From Bacteroides finegoldii DSM 17565 (GTDB taxonomy: Bacteria; Bacteroidota; Bacteroidia; Bacteroidales; Bacteroidaceae), in the NCBI RefSeq assembly GCF_000156195.1, contig NZ_GG688333.1:1-45060 (forward strand): DNA of 45,060 nt. The letters run 5' to 3'. The notes beneath the pieces are model-generated. The model did not search any database and was not told the DNA's origin. It worked only from the letters and a program-made list of their open reading frames with translations. The position numbers were made by a program, and so were the translations under genes. Below, piece after piece: positions 6,474-13,692 of this stretch; position 1 is the stretch's first letter; each line of letters starts with the position of its first letter.

Positions 6474-8573
6474 TTATTTCTTTATTCCATTTCTGATTAG
6501 CAACGCGTCAATAGACGGTTCTTGTCCTCTGAAACGTTTGTAAAGTACCATCGGGTGCTCAGTTCCTCCTTTCGATAGAATGTTGTTACGGAACGAATCG
6601 GCAATTTCACAATTGAATATTCCTTTCTGCTTAAACAGGGAGAATGCATCTGCATCCAACACTTCCGCCCATTTATAACTGTAATATCCTGCGGCATAGC
6701 CACCGGCGAAGATATGAGAAAATTGTGTACTCATGCAAGCTTCTTCGATGACAGGCAATATCTGCGCCTTTTTCCAGGCTTCCTGCTCGTAGGCTTTCAC
6801 ATCCCCTTCAAAGGCTGTATTGCGGGTATACCATGCCATATCGAGCAGACCGAAACTTACCTGTCGCAAACAAGCGTATGCTACATTAAAATTTGAAGCG
6901 TCTACCAATCGTTTTATTAAATCATCCGGCAGAGCTTCACCTGTCCGATAATGGCGGGCAAATGTATTTAGGAAATCCTTTTCTATGGCAAAATTCTCCA
7001 TGATTTGTGAAGGCAACTCCACGAAGTCCCAATATACATTGGTTCCGCTCAAACTCTTATAGGTAGAGTTGGCAAACATACCGTGCAGGCTATGCCCGAA
7101 CTCATGAAGGAATGTCTCTACTTCATTGAAAGTCAGCAGGGAAGGCTTGTTTTCGGTCGGTTTGGTGAAATTCATTACAACGGATACGTGCGGACGACTG
7201 TTTTCACCGGTTTGCTTATCTATCCATTGATCTTTGTAGCTGGTCATCCAAGCTCCGGCACGTTTTCCTAGACGCGGATGGAAGTCAGTATACAGGACAG
7301 CCAGGAATTTCCCGTCTTTATCGAATACTTCAAATGCCTCTACATCTTTATGGTAAACAGGAATCTCCGTGTTTTTGCGGAAAGTTATTCCATATAACTT
7401 TTCTGCAAGTCCGAATACTCCTTTCTTTACTTGTTCGAGTTCGAAGTAGGGGCGAAGCATTTCTTCGTTGATATTGAATTTCTTATCTTTCAGCTTGTTG
7501 GAGTAATAACTCCAGTCCCACGGCATTAAGACAAAATCCTCTCCTTGCTCTTTACGTGCCAACTCCTGTACCTCTTTGTATTCCTGTTGTGCGGTAGGTG
7601 TGTATGCTTCCAACAGTTGGTTAAGCAGCTTGTATACAGACTCGCTGTTTTCGGCCATCCGTTTTACGAGCGTATATTCCGCATAATCCTTGTAACCTAG
7701 CAATTGCGCTATTTTCATGCGCGTATTTGCTATCTTTTTTACGATCTCGATATTGTTGAATTCGTTGTCATGCGTACATTTTGTATTGTACGCCATGTAT
7801 AACCTCTGCCGTAAATCACGGTTGTCGGCATAGGTCATAAAAGGAACATAACTTGGCGCGTGAAGGGTAAATGCCCATCCTTCTTTATCTTCACTTTTCG
7901 CTGTTTCGGCAGCTGCTTCCACAATAATTTCGGGAAGTCCGGCAAGACTTTCTTTTTTCGTCAACAGCATTTGGTAGCGATTTGTTTCTTTTAAGTTGTT
8001 CTCGCTGAAAGTCAGTGTCAACTTACTTAACTCGGTGGTTAACCGACGGTATTCTTCACGTGCTTCTCCTTCTAGATTAGCGCCGTGACGAACGAAGCTG
8101 TTATAGGCATTTTCCAACAACTTACTTTCTTCCGGATTGAGCTGTAAGTTTTCTTTTTGGTTGTATACCTCTTTTACACGTGCAAAGAGTTTTTCGTTCA
8201 ACGTGATATTGTTACTATGCTCGCTGAGTAGCGGCATTATTTTTTGCGCCAATGCCTGCAGGTCATCGTTGGTTTCCGCACTGAGCATATTGCCGAACAT
8301 GGCGGTAACTCTGTCCAGTAACTCTCCGGATTGTTCGAAAGCTTCTATTGTATTTCGGAAGTCTGCTTTTTCCGGGTTCTGTATGATAGCATTTATCTCT
8401 GCATTTTGTTGCTTGATTCCTTCAAGAATAGCAGGTTCATAGTGCTCGGTTTTTATACGGTCAAAAGGCACGGTTTCGTGCGGTGTCAAGTACTGCCCGA
8501 AGAAAGGATTCTGGGCATTTATTATATTACTCATGCTGCAAATTAGTATCAATGTTATTAATAATCTTTCCAT
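6474..8573 (-). CDS. M3 family metallopeptidase (peptidyl-dipeptidase Dcp-like)
   Basis: A 699-residue zinc peptidase of the M3/thimet family, whose members release dipeptides or cut short peptides. It begins with a hydrophobic signal sequence ending at NAQ (about residue 21), so it is probably exported to the periplasm. The zinc motif is HEFGH at residues 490-494, within FLHEFGHSLHGMF. The third ligand should be the Glu in the downstream block SGTNVYWDFVELPSQIMENF. A C-terminal block with FAGGYAAGYYSYKWAE is typical of Dcp. Length and motifs fit peptidyl-dipeptidase Dcp better than oligopeptidase F. It is the first gene of a minus-strand series that continues with the lipoprotein and dCMP deaminase. 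Confidence 0.93.
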   Translation of the reverse strand: MERLLITLILICSMSNIINAQNPFFGQYLTPHETVPFDRIKTEHYEPAILEGIKQQNAEINAIIQNPEKADFRNTIEAFEQSGELLDRVTAMFGNMLSAETNDDLQALAQKIMPLLSEHSNNITLNEKLFARVKEVYNQKENLQLNPEESKLLENAYNSFVRHGANLEGEAREEYRRLTTELSKLTLTFSENNLKETNRYQMLLTKKESLAGLPEIIVEAAAETAKSEDKEGWAFTLHAPSYVPFMTYADNRDLRQRLYMAYNTKCTHDNEFNNIEIVKKIANTRMKIAQLLGYKDYAEYTLVKRMAENSESVYKLLNQLLEAYTPTAQQEYKEVQELARKEQGEDFVLMPWDWSYYSNKLKDKKFNINEEMLRPYFELEQVKKGVFGLAEKLYGITFRKNTEIPVYHKDVEAFEVFDKDGKFLAVLYTDFHPRLGKRAGAWMTSYKDQWIDKQTGENSRPHVSVVMNFTKPTENKPSLLTFNEVETFLHEFGHSLHGMFANSTYKSLSGTNVYWDFVELPSQIMENFAIEKDFLNTFARHYRTGEALPDDLIKRLVDASNFNVAYACLRQVSFGLLDMAWYTRNTAFEGDVKAYEQEAWKKAQILPVIEEACMSTQFSHIFAGGYAAGYYSYKWAEVLDADAFSLFKQKGIFNCEIADSFRNNILSKGGTEHPMVLYKRFRGQEPSIDALLIRNGIKK

Positions 8574-8650
8574 AAGAACACAAAACTACTAAAATTGTAG
8601 CTTACTATGCGGATAAAAGCTTGCTTTTTAACAATATATAAAATGAATAC

Positions 8651-8682
8651 AAAAAAACCGCTACGGTTATCCGCAGCGGTTT
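8651..8682 (-). terminator. Terminator of gapA
   Basis: On the minus strand, arm 8682-8671 pairs with 8666-8655 (12 bp, one mismatch) around a 4-base loop. Seven T residues end the structure. It begins about 20 bases past the gapA stop codon. Confidence 0.85.
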
Positions 8683-8702
8683 CTTATATGTTAATCTTCT
8701 AA

Positions 8703-9713
8703 TTAAGCGTTAACTGATGCCATGTGAGCGATCAAATCAAGAACTTTGTTAGAGTAACCGATTTCGTTGTCATACCAAGATACAACTTTAACGAATGTGT
8801 CAGTCAAAGCGATACCGGCTTTAGCATCGAAGATAGAAGTACGAGTGTCACCCAAGAAGTCAGAAGAAACAACTGCATCTTCAGTGTAACCCAGGATACC
8901 CTTCAATTCGCCTTCAGAAGCTTCTTTCATTGCAGCGCAGATTTCAGCGTAAGTAGCCGGTTTAGCCAAGTTAACTGTCAAGTCAACTACAGATACGTCC
9001 AAAGTCGGAACACGCATAGACATACCAGTCAATTTGCCGTTCAATGCAGGGATAACTTTACCTACAGCTTTAGCAGCACCAGTAGAAGAAGGGATGATGT
9101 TACCAGAAGCAGCACGACCACCTCTCCAGTCTTTCATAGAAGGACCGTCAACTGTTTTCTGAGTAGCAGTTGTAGAGTGAACTGTAGTCATCAAACCGTC
9201 AAGGATACCGAACTTGTCGTTCAATACTTTAGCGATAGGAGCCAAGCAGTTAGTAGTACAAGAAGCGTTAGATACGAATTGAGTACCTTTAACGTATGTT
9301 TTTTCGTTTACACCGCAAACGAACATCGGAGTGTCATCTTTAGAAGGAGCTGACATTACAACATATTTTGCACCAGCCTCGATATGAGCCTGAGCTTTGT
9401 CTTTGCTCAAGAACAAACCTGTAGATTCCACAACGTATTCAGCTTCTACTTCATTCCATTTCAAGTCAGCCGGATTTCTTTCAGCTGTGATACGGATAGC
9501 TTGACCGTTAACGATCAATTTGCTGTTTTCAACATCTGCTTCGATAGTACCGTCGAATTGACCGTGCATTGTGTCATACTTCAACATGTAAGCCAAGTAA
9601 TCAACCGGGCAAAGGTCATTGATACCTACGATTTGAATATCGTTTCTCTTCATTGCAGCGCGGAAAACGAAACGTCCGATACGTCCGAATCCATTAATAC
9701 CTACTTTAATCAT
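8703..9713 (-). CDS. gapA: Glyceraldehyde-3-phosphate dehydrogenase, type I
   Basis: This enzyme carries out the NAD-dependent oxidative phosphorylation of glyceraldehyde 3-phosphate in glycolysis. The 336-residue protein starts with the Rossmann motif GINGFGRIGR (residues 5-14). The active-site block is SNASCTTNCLAPIAKV with nucleophile Cys152, and His179 is the catalytic base. The phosphate-binding TGAAKAVGKV follows. I chose the start at 9713 because family proteins begin MIKVGINGFGRIG; the frame runs 25 codons further upstream through leader sequence. A monocistronic unit is indicated by its own terminator and a -7 box at 9797-9804. The regular, near-uniform codon choice fits a highly expressed gene. 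Confidence 0.97.
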   Translation of the reverse strand: MIKVGINGFGRIGRFVFRAAMKRNDIQIVGINDLCPVDYLAYMLKYDTMHGQFDGTIEADVENSKLIVNGQAIRITAERNPADLKWNEVEAEYVVESTGLFLSKDKAQAHIEAGAKYVVMSAPSKDDTPMFVCGVNEKTYVKGTQFVSNASCTTNCLAPIAKVLNDKFGILDGLMTTVHSTTATQKTVDGPSMKDWRGGRAASGNIIPSSTGAAKAVGKVIPALNGKLTGMSMRVPTLDVSVVDLTVNLAKPATYAEICAAMKEASEGELKGILGYTEDAVVSSDFLGDTRTSIFDAKAGIALTDTFVKVVSWYDNEIGYSNKVLDLIAHMASVNA

Positions 9714-9796
9714 TTTGTTTAAACTTTTAAGGGTTTTATAATATTTGTTCAAATATCTCTCGGTCTCCGCATTTGTTTTATTTTTCAAATGCGGTG

Positions 9797-9804
9797 CAAA
9801 ATTA
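9797..9804 (-). promoter_or_regulatory. Candidate -7 element for gapA
   Basis: TAATTTTG on the minus strand fits TAnnTTTG and would give a leader of about 75-80 bases. The -33 region has no clear TTTG at the usual distance. Confidence 0.4.
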
Positions 9805-9856
9805 CAAAAATGTTTTTATATTCGCATATTAAATTCACATTAAATATTGAAAAAAG

Positions 9857-10303
9857 ATGGGAAAGAGTACATTTTTACAGGACTTTAAGGCGTTTGCAAT
9901 GAAAGGAAACGTCATTGACATGGCTGTCGGTGTGGTTATTGGTGGGGCGTTCGGCAAGATCGTATCATCGCTGGTTGCTAATGTAATTATGCCTCCGATC
10001 GGCTTGCTGGTTGGCGGTGTGAATTTTACGGATTTGAAATGGGTAATGAAGGCGGCTGAGATTGGAGCCGACGGCAAAGAGATTGCGCCTGCGGTATCAT
10101 TGGATTACGGTCAGTTCTTGCAGGCTACCTTTGACTTTCTGATTATTGCCTTTTCTATATTCTTATTTATACGCTTGATTACGAAACTGACGGCTAAGAA
10201 AAAAGAGGAAGCGCCTGCCGCACCTCCTGCTCCTCCTGCACCTACGAAAGAAGAGGTGCTGTTGACGGAAATTCGTGACTTACTGAAAGAGAAGAGAGAT
10301 TAA
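9857..10303 (+). CDS. mscL: Large-conductance mechanosensitive channel
   Basis: MscL is an inner-membrane pentameric channel that opens under membrane tension to release solutes during hypo-osmotic shock. The 148-residue protein begins with the amphipathic helix FLQDFKAFAMKGNV. TM1 follows, with the conserved VIDMAVGVVIGGAFGKIVSSLVANVIMPP pore region (residues 18-46), then a short periplasmic loop and TM2 (about residues 90-112). The cytoplasmic tail contains a Pro/Ala-rich stretch (APAAPPAPPAP) before the terminal helix. It is transcribed alone, divergent from gapA, and ends at a hairpin at 10321-10360. Confidence 0.97.
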   Translation: MGKSTFLQDFKAFAMKGNVIDMAVGVVIGGAFGKIVSSLVANVIMPPIGLLVGGVNFTDLKWVMKAAEIGADGKEIAPAVSLDYGQFLQATFDFLIIAFSIFLFIRLITKLTAKKKEEAPAAPPAPPAPTKEEVLLTEIRDLLKEKRD

Positions 10304-10320
10304 TTCCGATAAAATATAGG

Positions 10321-10360
10321 AGGAGATTCCGGGCGTTATCCTGTGAATCTCCTTTTATTT
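10321..10360 (+). terminator. Terminator of mscL
   Basis: The 9-base arm AGGAGATTC (10321-10329) pairs perfectly with GAATCTCCT (10345-10353). A T-rich tract follows. It lies about 18 bases after the mscL stop codon. Confidence 0.8.
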
Positions 10361-10398
10361 TTCTCCTTATTATTAATAATAGATTGCGTACTTTTTTC

Positions 10399-10406
10399 TA
10401 CTTTTG
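10399..10406 (+). promoter_or_regulatory. Candidate -7 element for guaA
   Basis: TACTTTTG matches TAnnTTTG and lies 31 bases upstream of the guaA start codon. No good -33 TTTG is present. Confidence 0.45.
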
Positions 10407-10437
10407 CAAATCATTTATTTAAAATCCAACCATTTAT

Positions 10438-11961
10438 ATGCAGGAAAAAATAATAATTCTTGATTTCGGTTCACAAACAACACAGCTTATAGGTCGTCGT
10501 GTGCGCGAATTGGATACATATTGCGAAATCATTCCTTACAACAAATTTCCAAAAGATGATTCTACAATTAAAGGGGTAATCCTTTCGGGCAGTCCTTTTT
10601 CGGTTTACGATAAAGATGCGTTTAAAGTCGATTTGAGTGAGATTCGTGGTAAATATCCGATATTGGGTATCTGTTATGGTGCACAGTATCTGTCGTATAC
10701 CAATGGTGGAAAAGTGGAACCGGCGGGTACACGTGAATATGGACGTGCTCATTTGGCTTCTTTCTGCAAAGATAATGTGCTGCTGAAAGGAGTGCGTGAC
10801 GGCTCGCAAGTATGGATGAGCCACGGTGATACGATTACTGCTATTCCTGATAATTTCAAAAAGATCGCTTCGACGGATAAAGTAGAGATTGCGGCTTATC
10901 AGATAGAGGGTGAGCAGGTATGGGGCGTACAGTTCCATCCGGAGGTGTTTCATAGTGAAGACGGTACGCAGATATTGAGGAATTTTGTGGTGGATGTCTG
11001 TGGTTGCAAGCAAGACTGGTCACCGGCCTCTTTCATTGAAAGTACTGTAGCTGAATTAAAAGCCCAGTTGGGAGATGATAAGGTTGTGCTCGGTTTGAGC
11101 GGTGGTGTAGATTCTTCTGTTGCTGCCGTGTTGCTGAATAAGGCTATTGGCAAGAACCTGACTTGTATTTTCGTAGATCATGGTATGCTGCGTAAGAATG
11201 AGTTCAAGAATGTGATGAAAGATTACGAGTGTCTCGGACTGAACGTGATTGGTGTAGATGCCAGCGAAAAATTTTTCTCGGAACTGGCGGGCGTGACTGA
11301 GCCGGAAGGTAAACGTAAGATTATAGGTAAGGGTTTTATCGATGTATTCGATGTAGAGGCTCATAAGATAAAGGATGTAAAATGGCTAGCTCAGGGAACA
11401 ATCTATCCGGACTGCATCGAGTCGTTATCTATTACAGGTACGGTGATTAAGAGCCATCATAATGTAGGTGGACTTCCTGAAAAGATGAATCTGAAATTGT
11501 GTGAGCCACTTCGTTTGTTGTTTAAGGATGAGGTTCGTCGGGTAGGTCGTGAGTTGGGTATGCCGGAACATCTGATTACCCGCCATCCGTTCCCGGGACC
11601 GGGGCTGGCAGTGCGTATTCTGGGTGATATTACCCGTGAGAAAGTACGTATCTTACAAGATGCGGATGATATTTTTATTCAAGGATTGCGTGATTGGGGA
11701 CTGTACGATAAAGTATGGCAGGCGGGAGTTATTCTGTTGCCGGTGCAGTCTGTCGGTGTCATGGGTGACGAGCGTACGTATGAACGTGCTGTTGCATTGC
11801 GTGCTGTGACCTCAACCGATGCTATGACTGCCGATTGGGCACATTTGCCATATGAATTTATGGGTAAAGTATCAAATGATATTATTAATAAGGTAAAAGG
11901 CGTGAATCGCGTAACCTATGATATTAGTTCTAAGCCGCCAGCTACCATAGAGTGGGAGTGA
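10438..11961 (+). CDS. guaA: GMP synthase (glutamine-hydrolysing)
   Basis: GuaA converts XMP to GMP with ATP and glutamine, the last step of guanine nucleotide synthesis. The 507-residue protein has an N-terminal class I glutamine amidotransferase domain. It holds nucleophile Cys in GICYGAQYL (about residue 80) and the catalytic His/Glu in QFHPEVFHS (about 165). The ATP pyrophosphatase domain follows, with P-loop GLSGGVDSSVAA (about residues 219-230). The C-terminal dimerisation domain ends in the typical NRVTYDISSKPPATIEWE. The length is slightly below that of the E. coli enzyme. It has its own -7 box. The downstream gap holds an inverted repeat rather than a classical terminator. Confidence 0.97.
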   Translation: MQEKIIILDFGSQTTQLIGRRVRELDTYCEIIPYNKFPKDDSTIKGVILSGSPFSVYDKDAFKVDLSEIRGKYPILGICYGAQYLSYTNGGKVEPAGTREYGRAHLASFCKDNVLLKGVRDGSQVWMSHGDTITAIPDNFKKIASTDKVEIAAYQIEGEQVWGVQFHPEVFHSEDGTQILRNFVVDVCGCKQDWSPASFIESTVAELKAQLGDDKVVLGLSGGVDSSVAAVLLNKAIGKNLTCIFVDHGMLRKNEFKNVMKDYECLGLNVIGVDASEKFFSELAGVTEPEGKRKIIGKGFIDVFDVEAHKIKDVKWLAQGTIYPDCIESLSITGTVIKSHHNVGGLPEKMNLKLCEPLRLLFKDEVRRVGRELGMPEHLITRHPFPGPGLAVRILGDITREKVRILQDADDIFIQGLRDWGLYDKVWQAGVILLPVQSVGVMGDERTYERAVALRAVTSTDAMTADWAHLPYEFMGKVSNDIINKVKGVNRVTYDISSKPPATIEWE

Positions 11962-11989
11962 TAAATTATTCCTAGTTATATATCAAAAC

Positions 11990-12067
11990 TCATCACGGGT
12001 TACACAGATTTTTGGTTAAAACGAACTTTTAATGTTAATCTGTGGAAATCTGTGTAATCTGTGGTGA
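11990..12067. repeat. Long imperfect inverted repeat between convergent genes
   Basis: Arms 11990-12011 and 12046-12067 (22 bases each) pair at 19 positions around a 34-base loop. The arms carry the unit ACACAGATT, and the loop holds another partial copy (AATCTGTGG at about 12037-12045). The element lies between guaA and the convergent Crp-family gene and may serve as a shared 3' end structure. It is related in pattern to 908-961. Confidence 0.65.
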
Positions 12068-12113
12068 AAAATTTAGCAGTAGTCGAATTGTTTCGTTTAT
12101 TGCAGAGCCACTT

Positions 12114-12782
12114 CTAATCGTTCACTAACTTCACTGCGTCCGGGATTAGGATCTCTTTCCGGCGTAATTCAAGCACACCGTTGTCTTGCAGTTCATTAAG
12201 AGCTTTGGACGTATTCAGCCGGGTGTCATCCAGATAACGGGCAAGGTCGTCCATCTTTACCTTGAATATTTTTTCTCCCTGTGTTTTTTCGCAATGTAGC
12301 AGGAAGAAACGAATGATTTTATTTTTCAAGTCCTGAGCCGGTTCCTCCCATAAACGGGAATAAAGATTTTGTGCCCGGTTACTGACAATATTCATGTAGT
12401 TAAGCCGGAAAATATCATATTTGAACAGGTCGCTGAGCACAAAGGCTTTGCTGATACTTACAGTATGCGCTTCTGTATGTGCTATGTAAGAAGAGGTGTA
12501 ATGGGTGCTCATTCCAAACAGTGATTGCGGCTCTATTAAATAAGGTGCTTCCATCTGTTCGATGACTGTGTATATATTTTTGGGGGAATTTGTGACGATT
12601 GAAACTTCTCCTTTCAATAGAAAACAAAGTTGTGTGCAAGCACTTCCATTTTCAATGATGGTCTCCCCTGCTTTATGTTTGATAAAGTGTAGCTTTACTT
12701 TTTCCAGAATACTGGTAAAATCTTCATTACAAAGACCTTGAAATAAAGGCAATTGGAGCAAAGTGTCGAACATTGTTTCCAT
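12114..12782 (-). CDS. Crp/Fnr family transcriptional regulator
   Basis: The 222-residue protein has an N-terminal cyclic-nucleotide-binding-like beta barrel (about residues 10-125), a dimerisation helix, and a C-terminal winged helix (about 150-222). The latter has the recognition region KMDDLARYLDDTRLNTSKALNELQDNGVL. There is no N-terminal cysteine cluster of the Fnr type, so an iron-sulfur oxygen sensor is not indicated. The barrel also lacks the clear cAMP-binding RET(S)A signature, so the ligand is unknown. It is monocistronic and convergent with guaA. Its own promoter (12808-12840) faces the start codon. The second Met, three residues in, is an equally good start. Confidence 0.88.
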   Translation of the reverse strand: METMFDTLLQLPLFQGLCNEDFTSILEKVKLHFIKHKAGETIIENGSACTQLCFLLKGEVSIVTNSPKNIYTVIEQMEAPYLIEPQSLFGMSTHYTSSYIAHTEAHTVSISKAFVLSDLFKYDIFRLNYMNIVSNRAQNLYSRLWEEPAQDLKNKIIRFFLLHCEKTQGEKIFKVKMDDLARYLDDTRLNTSKALNELQDNGVLELRRKEILIPDAVKLVND

Positions 12783-12807
12783 ACGTCGTAATTTCTTGTT
12801 AATCGTA

Positions 12808-12840
12808 CAAATTTACTCATAATACGATACTGCTGTCAAC
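12808..12840 (-). promoter_or_regulatory. Promoter of the Crp/Fnr-family gene
   Basis: On the minus strand GTTG (12840-12837), a 21-base spacer and TAAATTTG (12815-12808) match the Bacteroides promoter with one mismatch in the -33 box. Confidence 0.5.
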
Positions 12841-12870
12841 ATCTGACCTCTCTTTTTGTTTTTTTTATTG

Positions 12871-12899
12871 TTTGAATGCATAAAAATAGAGTATATTTG
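12871..12899 (+). promoter_or_regulatory. Promoter of the MarC-family gene
   Basis: TTTG (12871-12874), a 17-base spacer and TATATTTG (12892-12899) match both promoter elements. An alternative ATTG at 12867-12870 would give a 21-base spacer. Confidence 0.55.
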
Positions 12900-12920
12900 C
12901 AGAAAAAAAAGGAGGAAATT

Positions 12921-13520
12921 ATGTTCACAGGCTTTAATTGGCAGCAGATGGTCAGTGCGTTTATCGTACTTTTTGCCGTAATAGATATTATCGGCTCTAT
13001 ACCTATTATTATTAACCTAAAAGAAAGAGGCAAAGATGTAAATGCGATGAAAGCTACTGTCATTTCTTTCGTCTTGTTGATCGGGTTCTTCTATGCGGGT
13101 GATATGATGTTGAAGCTTTTTCATGTGGATATTGAGTCATTTGCGGTTGCCGGTGCATTTGTTATTTTCCTCATGTCTTTGGAGATGATTCTGGATATTG
13201 AGATATTTAAGAATCAGGGGCCTATCAAAGAGGCTACTTTGGTTCCGCTTGTTTTTCCTCTGCTTGCGGGCGCCGGAGCTTTCACGACGTTGCTTTCTCT
13301 CCGTGCCGAATATGCAAGCGTTAATATTATTATAGCTTTGGTGCTGAACATGATCTGGGTATATTTCGTGGTGAGTATGACCGGACGTGTTGAGCGTTTC
13401 CTCGGCAAAGGTGGTATCTATATTATTCGTAAGTTCTTTGGTATCATTCTATTGGCTATTTCCGTCAGATTGTTCACCGCCAATATAACGTTATTGATTG
13501 AAGCGTTGCATCGGTCTTGA
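12921..13520 (+). CDS. MarC family integral membrane protein
   Basis: The 199-residue protein has six predicted membrane helices with the MarC/UPF0056 pattern. The N-terminal region contains FIVLFAVIDIIGSIPIIINL, and the central block PLVFPLLAGAGAFTTLLSL corresponds to the conserved P-x-A-GPG region. The family function is unresolved; despite its name it is not shown to give antibiotic resistance. I chose the start at 12921 because a strong GGAGG lies 8 bases upstream and MFTGFNWQQM resembles other family starts. The frame extends 15 codons further but runs into the promoter. Confidence 0.88.
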   Translation: MFTGFNWQQMVSAFIVLFAVIDIIGSIPIIINLKERGKDVNAMKATVISFVLLIGFFYAGDMMLKLFHVDIESFAVAGAFVIFLMSLEMILDIEIFKNQGPIKEATLVPLVFPLLAGAGAFTTLLSLRAEYASVNIIIALVLNMIWVYFVVSMTGRVERFLGKGGIYIIRKFFGIILLAISVRLFTANITLLIEALHRS

Positions 13521-13538
13521 TTAATAATCTAATCTTTA

Positions 13539-13570
13539 CTTGTTTTCTACTTGTTATTTTTGTATATTTG
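13539..13570 (+). promoter_or_regulatory. Promoter of the PUL regulator gene
   Basis: CTTG (13539-13542), a 20-base spacer and TATATTTG (13563-13570) fit the Bacteroides consensus with one mismatch. The leader to the start codon at 13693 would be about 115 bases. Confidence 0.5.
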
Positions 13571-13692
13571 CATTACTTGAACGTCTCCTGTCATAGTTGC
13601 AGATAGATGGGAATTTCTTGTTTGTCATGAAAAGACCTCTGTTATTAAGTTAACCTTATTGTATATAAGTAAAAAGAAAAAATCACGGAACA

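Noticed and set aside
8581..8588. TAGTTTTG on the minus strand as a promoter for the M3 peptidase
   Set aside because: It lies only 8 bases before the start codon, leaving no leader, and no -33 box is present; probably chance.
8724..9353. Plus-strand 209-codon open frame opposite gapA
   Set aside because: It is a shadow of the strongly conserved gapA frame, with Ser/Arg/Phe-rich composition and no recognisable domain.
10471..11013. Minus-strand 180-codon open frame inside guaA
   Set aside because: Antisense shadow of the amidotransferase domain, with no domain of its own.
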